Below are positions 58,225 to 64,000 of a stretch of 64,000 bases of DNA, in pieces. The stretch's first letter is position 1, and every line of letters starts with the position of its first letter. The notes under the pieces were generated by a model that made no database searches, was not told the origin of the DNA, and was given only the letters and a program-made list of their open reading frames with translations. The translations under genes were made by a program, and so were the position numbers. Source of the stretch: Siphonodentalium dalli (taxonomy: Eukaryota > Mollusca > Scaphopoda > Gadilida > Siphonodentaliidae); the NCBI GenBank assembly GCA_032622095.1, contig CP136066.1, positions 145,171,559 to 145,235,558 of the forward strand, given 5' to 3'.

Positions 58225-60352
58225 GTGTGGATCTCACCACAACGGATATTTCTACAGCTGTCATTCAAATCATTATTAGCAGATCATTTTCGAAAAATCA
58301 GCGACTGGTTCGGTCGCTTGCTGCATGCCGCTTATAACATACGTTCGATCCTGCAAATGCACTTGAATATCCATTTAAATCCAAAGAGGTTAGAGATGGT
58401 ATTTTCGGGTTAAACTATAATAAGCAGCCTGGCTTAGACATGATTACTAAAGCATTGCAACAGTGCACTTTTTACCTCGGATAGTTAAACTATGTAATAG
58501 AGTTCTCAACGATTGCCACTGGAATATAGCAGCAATTTCTGTACTTCACAAAGGAGGTGATATGAATAATTGCAATAATTATCTATGCTTGAGCTTAACC
58601 TGTTGCTTGAGTAAGCTCTTGACATCATTCATGAGAAAAAGAATGCATGACTATTTAGAGGATAATGCTCTGTACATCAAATTACAGGCAGGACCCATAC
58701 CGGAGTATAGAACATCATATCATGTTTTCGCAATTAAAACGATTATTAACAAGTATTTATATAAGAGTTAAAAAGAACAGCTTGTGCTTGTTTTGTCAAT
58801 TTTTCAAAGGCTTTCGATACCGTTTGGAGAGAGGACCTGATGGAAAAACTATTAAAGATGGGCATTGATGGGAAATTTTACAAAATGATTAAACAGTTCT
58901 ATATGGTACCAAAATTCGTGGTAAAGAAGGGAATTCTTATCTCGAATGCCATATGTATCTGGACGAAGAGTACGGCAAGGTGATAGTCTCAGTCCTCTCC
59001 TCTTCAACTTATATTCCAAAGACTTAACTGATGTATTCAACTACTCTGAGACACACCCTGTCACATTAAAAACAACAAGGACTAATTTTCTCATGTATGC
59101 TGATGATTTGGTTTCACTAACTGAAAATAAAGAGGGTCTTCAATCTGGACTATGTTGTGGAGGTTGAGTGTCAATAATGACAAAACAAAAATTATGTTAT
59201 TTAGCAGACAAAAGAGAGATTTTTCACATTTTTCCTTAAATCTAAAGAACAATGCTGTTTATAGTTACAAGTACTTGGACATGATTCTAACATCTAACGG
59301 CAACCTACAACAAGTGGTGAATCAGCTAACAACAAAGGCCATGAAAGCAATATTTAGTCAGAAATCAAATATTTTATATAGATTATAATACTACAAACAG
59401 AAAACTAAGCTTTAAATTATTCGACACGTTAATTCGACCGATAATGATTTACGGGTCTGAAATATCGTTCAGCGACTTTATTCTGAAGGGTCTCTTGAAC
59501 GACCAAACACCATCTGAAAAATTGAAAGCGCGGTTTGGTAAATATGTACTGGGAATTCAAAGGAAAGCATCAGACATGGCGAGTAGATGTTAACTTGGTC
59601 GACAACCATATTTACATATGGCCAACTTCATATGTAAACAAGCTGTTCAGTATTTAATAGGCTTCCCTCAACTTCTATCCGACCGATTTCTCACTGAGGT
59701 TTATGGAGTTGACAAATAATTGTTTGAAGAGGGGCATAAATCATGGTCTTACACAATCTAATGAATCAATTTAAACATGGTGTTGACTACTTGAATGACC
59801 AAAGCCTGGAAAGTGATATAGGTAAATATTACATTTCATCCATGATGGAACAACTAAATCGAGTAGCGAAAAGATGACATTAAACTACAAGTATATGGCA
59901 AACTCTATTCAAAATTTAAATACCAGTCCTATTTGGTAGAGTCGCTACCAAAACACTCACGAGATACCCAACTTCGCAACGACCGAGCGCACTTGACCTA
60001 GCAGTGAAAAGGGGTCACTATTAACGATCCAAAGTGGACAGAAAAGATAGAACATGTACTCATTTTAATATTCTAGAGAATGAGGAACATATTTTCCTTT
60101 TCTGTAGAAAACATGATCGTTTTCGTGACAATTTGTTTACAAAGCTCAATCTTTCGGTTGATGGTCTACGATCTAATGCTACCCAGTCAACTGAAATTCT
60201 TTCAAAATTCTAATGACTATTCCTATTTTTTTTTGGAAATCAACATACTTTTATTTATTATTACTGTAAACCATTGTATATTTGTATTCACAAATTTATA
60301 TTTGTATTAATAGATTTATGGTTTGCTTAATAAACAATACAAAAAAATAACG
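58225..60352 (+). pseudogene. Non-LTR retrotransposon (LINE) reverse transcriptase, frameshifted, with poly-A end
   Basis: Pieces in three frames follow RT order: GLDMITKALQ (58,433), FLPRIVKLCNRVLNDCHW (58,469), HKGGDMNNCNNYLCLSLTC (58,548; normally KKGD-NNYRGI), KAFDTVW (58,807), VRQGDSLSPLLFNLY (58,970) and the catalytic YADD (59,096-59,107). Then come DKTKIMLF (59,178), YKYLDMIL (59,261) and late-ORF2 debris to ENEEHIFLFC (60,078). The frame changes between KAFDTVW and SPLLF, and stops interrupt it, so it is inactive. The end AATAAACAATACAAAAAAATA at about 60,330 is a retrotransposon 3' tail. The endonuclease domain is missing. It is probably the same clade as 51,721-52,180. Confidence 0.9.
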
Positions 60353-60584
60353 CGTCGTGCGGTGAGGTTTTTAATTATATTTTAGGACGAAGGTGGGATA
60401 TTTAAGACTGACACTCGAAAGGGGAATTTCCAGGAATCCCCGATTCTCGATTCTCATTGGCGCATGTTCCTTTGTCGCGCTAATTTGATTGGATGGAACG
60501 TTTCAATGGAGTAATATTTTTGTATGGAGAATGAATCAGACAAAATAATTAATATTTTATTCGTCTGAGCGCAGACTGGCTGCA

Positions 60585-60719
60585 ATGCAAATTCTGACGC
60601 CATCTTTCTTCACCCTAATTTTGATATCAATGAGCACTTTCAGTGTTGAATTGTCTTATATTCAAACAACTTTTCTGTTGTCAAATCATAGCGTACAGAA
60701 ATTCACATTTGCCCCATAA
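60585..60719 (+). CDS. Possible signal-peptide-bearing micro-ORF, 44 aa (speculative)
   Basis: ATG with A at -3 (position 60,585). The first ~20 residues, MQILTPSFFTLILISMSTFS, look like a signal peptide or a single membrane segment; 24 more residues and TAA follow. It could be a first exon, with GTACAG near 60,691 as a weak donor, or chance in AT-rich DNA. A second frame with five cysteines follows at about 60,812 (next entry). I do not recognise a family. Confidence 0.15.
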   Translation: MQILTPSFFTLILISMSTFSVELSYIQTTFLLSNHSVQKFTFAP

Positions 60720-60811
60720 TGTTGGAAATTTAGCCATGGTTATAACAATGTTTTTCACTTTTCATGACAGACGCCATCCCATTGCAATAGCTAAAAAGGA
60801 TCATAAGTGAC

Positions 60812-61048
60812 CGTGCAAAAGTGAAATACTTGCTACACGATGTCCAACTGAAAGTGAAACCCATAGTAAATGTATTGAATGTACTGACAATGTCGTGACC
60901 GTTTCAGAACTTGTTTCATGCGAGAAAGCCCACCCGGATGTTACTGATGAATACGTTGACATTATTAGTACAATACTATTAGTAGTTCATGGTAGTACAT
61001 TGAAAAGCAGCCAGATCGAATATTTACCTGACATTCATGTACTATAGT
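60812..61048 (+). CDS. Possible cysteine-containing coding exon (speculative)
   Basis: Open from just after a TGA to a TAG, about 78 codons without its own clear ATG. It contains CPTESETHSKCIECTD and SCEKAHPDVTDEYVDII, a composition more like protein than like the AT-rich surroundings. No good acceptor precedes it. It could join 60,585 and 61,066 in an unrecognised gene; this is only a lead. Confidence 0.18.
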
Positions 61049-61065
61049 AATTCCATTAATTCCAG

Positions 61066-61337
61066 GTACCAATGACTTGATTAGAACAGAGACATACTCT
61101 ACATGCACGCATTACATCGACAAATCCATTATCTGTTCCACACTATCAAGTTCTGCCAGTTCAGGAATGTACAGGGCAACACCTGATATTTTTACTGTCA
61201 ATGCGAATATTATTGAAATAGAAATCAATCAGCATTCCTTTGTGTTATTCATCTATCTGTCGTCTGCTCACTTTTTCCAGAAAACTGTTCCTTGCAGGTT
61301 AATAATAAACCACTCCAACGTATATTTTTGTCACTGA
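61066..61337 (+). CDS. Possible coding exon after a CCAG acceptor (speculative)
   Basis: AATTCCAG at about 61,059-61,066 precedes an open frame reading GTNDLIRTETYSTCTHYIDK and onward to TGA at 61,337. From 61,221 the frame enters the 634-bp repeat, so only the first ~50 codons could be unique. No domain recognised. Confidence 0.18.
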
Positions 61338-62690
61338 GTGAGATACTCCATTTAACATATAAATAATTAACAAGACAATTTGATTCATCGGTAACGCAAG
61401 CGATATATCAATGTTTGGTATATGGGCTTAAAGCATTAATGTCGTAATCGGAAAATCTTGTTACTGTGCCTTTCGATTACTGGTATTGCACATGAGAATT
61501 ATGAACATTGAATTACAATGTAAGTTCATTCGTAGCGTTAGTTTACCTTTTATTGAGAAAATAAGACAGGATAAATAACGACAGTATAGTAGCTACAGTC
61601 TACACACATCGGGGCCAGTGAAAAGTGATCGAAATTCCTGATGTGAAATATAATAAGAATGTCATCACGAATTTACCGTTCTACTGTGCGAAGGTGGGCA
61701 TTTAATGTACAGCACTTGGTACGGTGCGGTACCTCGCGAAACGTGTGGTTTTGCTTTGGCTTGTTAATTACGCTAGCGTATGATCATATTACTGGCAATG
61801 GTTAGTTCCCTCAGGAAATTAGTGTCCAGATAATAAGTTCAGCAAACGAACATGGAAATCAATCAGCATTACTTTGTGTTATTCATCTATCTGTCGTCTG
61901 CTCACTTTTTCCAGAAAACTGTTCCATGCAGGTTAATAATAAACCACTCCAACGTATATTTTTGTCACTGAGTGAGATACTCCATTTAACATATAAATAA
62001 TTAACAAGACAATTTGATTCATCGGTAACGCAAGCGATATATCAATGTTTGGTATATGGGCTTAAAGCATTAATGTCGTAATCGGAAAATCTTGTTACTG
62101 TGCCTTTCGATTACTGGTATTGCACATGATAATTATGAACATTGAATTACAATGTAAGTTCATTCGTAGCGTTAGTTTACCTTTTATTGAGAAAATAAGA
62201 CAGGATAAATAACGACAGTATAGTAACTACAGTCTACACACATCGGGGCCAGTGAAAAGTGATCGAAATTCCTGATGTGAAATATAATAAGAATGTCATC
62301 ACGAATTTACCGTTCTACTGTGCGAAGGTGGGCATTTAATGTACAGCACTTGGTACGGTGCGGTACCTCGCGAATCGAGTGGTTTTGCTTTGGCTTGTTA
62401 ATTACGCTAGCGTATGATCATATTACTGTCAATGGTTAGTTCCCTCAGGAAATTAGTGTCCAGATAATAAGTTCAGCAAACGAACATGGAAATCAATCAG
62501 CATTACTTTGTGTTATTCATCTATCTGTCGTCTGCTCATTTTTTTTCCAGAAAACTGTTCCATGCAGGTGAATAATAGACCACTCCAACGTATATTTTTG
62601 TCACTGAGTGAGATACTCCATTTAACATATAAATAATTAACCAGACAATTTGATTCATCGGAAGGCAACTCTAGCGATATATCAATGCTT
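61221..62690 (+). repeat. 634-bp tandem duplication, about 2.3 copies, nearly identical
   Basis: GAAATCAATCAGCATT starts copies at 61,221, 61,855 and 62,489, exactly 634 bp apart. Copies 1 and 2 differ by only a few bases, for example GCATTCC/GCATTAC, CTTGCAGG/CATGCAGG and GAAACGTGTGG/GAATCGAGTGG. Copy 3 stops near 62,690. There is no ORF of note. Copy 1 begins at the end of the speculative exon above, so the duplicated block may have started in a gene. Confidence 0.92.
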
Positions 62691-64000
62691 GATCTGAACA
62701 CACATGAATACGAACACTAAAACATTAAACGCATTCTCGGAGATGTCCCATCCGATAGCTACCTCTGATATCCCCACCCGAGTTGACACCATTAGTTCGT
62801 TCTATTTACCAGGAAATAATTAGATCGGACCATTGAGGTTCATTGCATGTAACATGTAAAAGTGAAATGTATTCTTGTTGGTATGATGTTGTTATATAAT
62901 TATGTAGTTGATGTCCATGTTAATTAAATAAAAGCATACAGTAAATATTAATATGTGTTGTTAATTCTTTCAAAATACAAAACTATGTCCTATTTGGCGA
63001 GTCGATAGCAGCGTACAGTTTTCGTTCGTAGCTACGAAGGATAACTCTGCGTTGAGAAAATACTCAGATATTCTGACTTGGATGATTTATTCGGTATTTA
63101 GTCATACCGCGGTTAGTTAAAATATAATGTATTCGATATATTGTTTTCATTACCGTGCAGCCCTACCTTGAGCCCAGTAATGTGTGGTGCTGATAGACCG
63201 ATATCGATTTCCAAAAGATGTACTCGTTTTTATCTTTTGTCCGATGATAACAAATTCCAATTTTCTTCTCTGAAAAATGAGCGCCCATGATGACCAAAAG
63301 ACCCGTATTCATCATCTCCGAGTTCAAACATGTTTTAAACCTACAGTGACGGTCCAGACAAACCGGGCATGATGGGGCGTCTGTGATCGTTCATTAGCTG
63401 AAACGATGCGATGAGCATGTAATCAAACTATCCAGTTACCAGGAGGACCACAAGCAGGTCGACAGAAAGGTTATTGGCACGTCTTCAAGTAACGCTTATA
63501 ACGAAGCTTTGTTTCGTACATAGGCTATCTGATTTTGTGACGTCACCAATTTTTTACATAATACGAGGAGCAATTTTTTTTAGATGCGAGCGCTTTTGTC
63601 GCACAGTAGAACTGTGGGCTCGCAGCATTAATGTCGTAATCGGCTGTCAAGAGGCCAACCCAAATCAGCCGACGTGCAACATACTCCTATTTCTATAAAT
63701 GTCATAAAATCATTCATTTGTTTTTTTTTTATTTATAAGGGAAAGTAGGTCAATAATGAATTTCTAACGGGTATACTCCGGCACTCTACTGGATCACCAC
63801 AACTCAACACGATCTACGTATATCTCACAGCTTTATTTTCCAACTGGTGCACAGCAGTTGATCAATACTGCATGGTTCTGTAGAGACTATACCGTGCGAA
63901 AGGACATAAGATAATATTTAATATGGATTTCATTGTTATCATAAGTCATTTACATGCATCTGATAATCAATATATATCCTATTTTCTTGAATAGAATGAA
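62691..64000. other. Intergenic; almost no recognised feature
   Basis: The only link is GCATTAATGTCGTAATCGG at about 63,626-63,644, also found in each full 634-bp unit (about 61,433 and 62,067), in otherwise unrelated sequence. A T(10) run lies at 63,721. Confidence 0.45.

Noticed and set aside
61260-61310. A 17-bp micro-exon between TTTTTCCAG and GCAGGTTAAT in the 634-bp unit
   Set aside because: The acceptor-like and donor-like strings are close together, but no flanking coding frame supports splicing there, and the repeat has no ORF.

Overview
This is eukaryotic nuclear DNA from an animal, most likely a marine lophotrochozoan such as a mollusc; the clade is inferred from repeat style, not proven. 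The sequence is AT-rich and dominated by transposable elements. Introns have GT..AG borders, non-LTR retrotransposon fragments are present, and one gene combines a PAN-like and a C-type lectin domain. I see no bacterial operons, tRNAs, rRNAs or CRISPR arrays.

Layout. 1-957: a short tandem repeat, then a block full of TCAAGGTCA motifs. 958-25,424: a roughly 24.4 kb inverted-repeat structure. Two arms of a ~174-175 bp satellite face each other in opposite orientation and meet without a spacer near 12,152. Both arms are capped by the same non-satellite terminal sequence and then by a (TA)n tract. It has no credible gene; the many 62-aa frames in it are one satellite unit read repeatedly. Each arm has its own higher-order duplications.

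25,425-48,700: one three-exon gene on the + strand (exons 25,934-26,219, 45,895-46,083, 47,849-48,087). The exons join in phase to give a 237-aa secreted protein: signal peptide, PAN/Apple-like segment, C-type lectin domain. Intron 1 is about 19.7 kb and is a nest of elements: two copies of a family with inverted arms around a ~43-bp minisatellite, TTAA-flanked elements, a TA-flanked element with hairpin ends, a perfect 204-bp palindrome, two LINE fragments, and a small possible secreted-peptide ORF with its own AATAAA.

48,700-64,000: mainly repeats. These include ~550-bp tandem units carrying X-box-like and TCAAGGTCA motifs, degenerate ~150-bp repeats, a LINE fragment on the minus strand (51.7-52.2 kb), a longer frameshifted LINE on the plus strand (58.2-60.35 kb), some weak coding-exon candidates (60.6-61.3 kb) and a recent 634-bp tandem duplication (61.2-62.7 kb).

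The lectin-like gene is the only well-supported host gene. The best candidates for something undescribed are the giant satellite-armed inverted element and the dispersed repeats that pair RFX-type palindromes with nuclear-receptor-type half-sites. All boundaries were read by eye, without alignment software.
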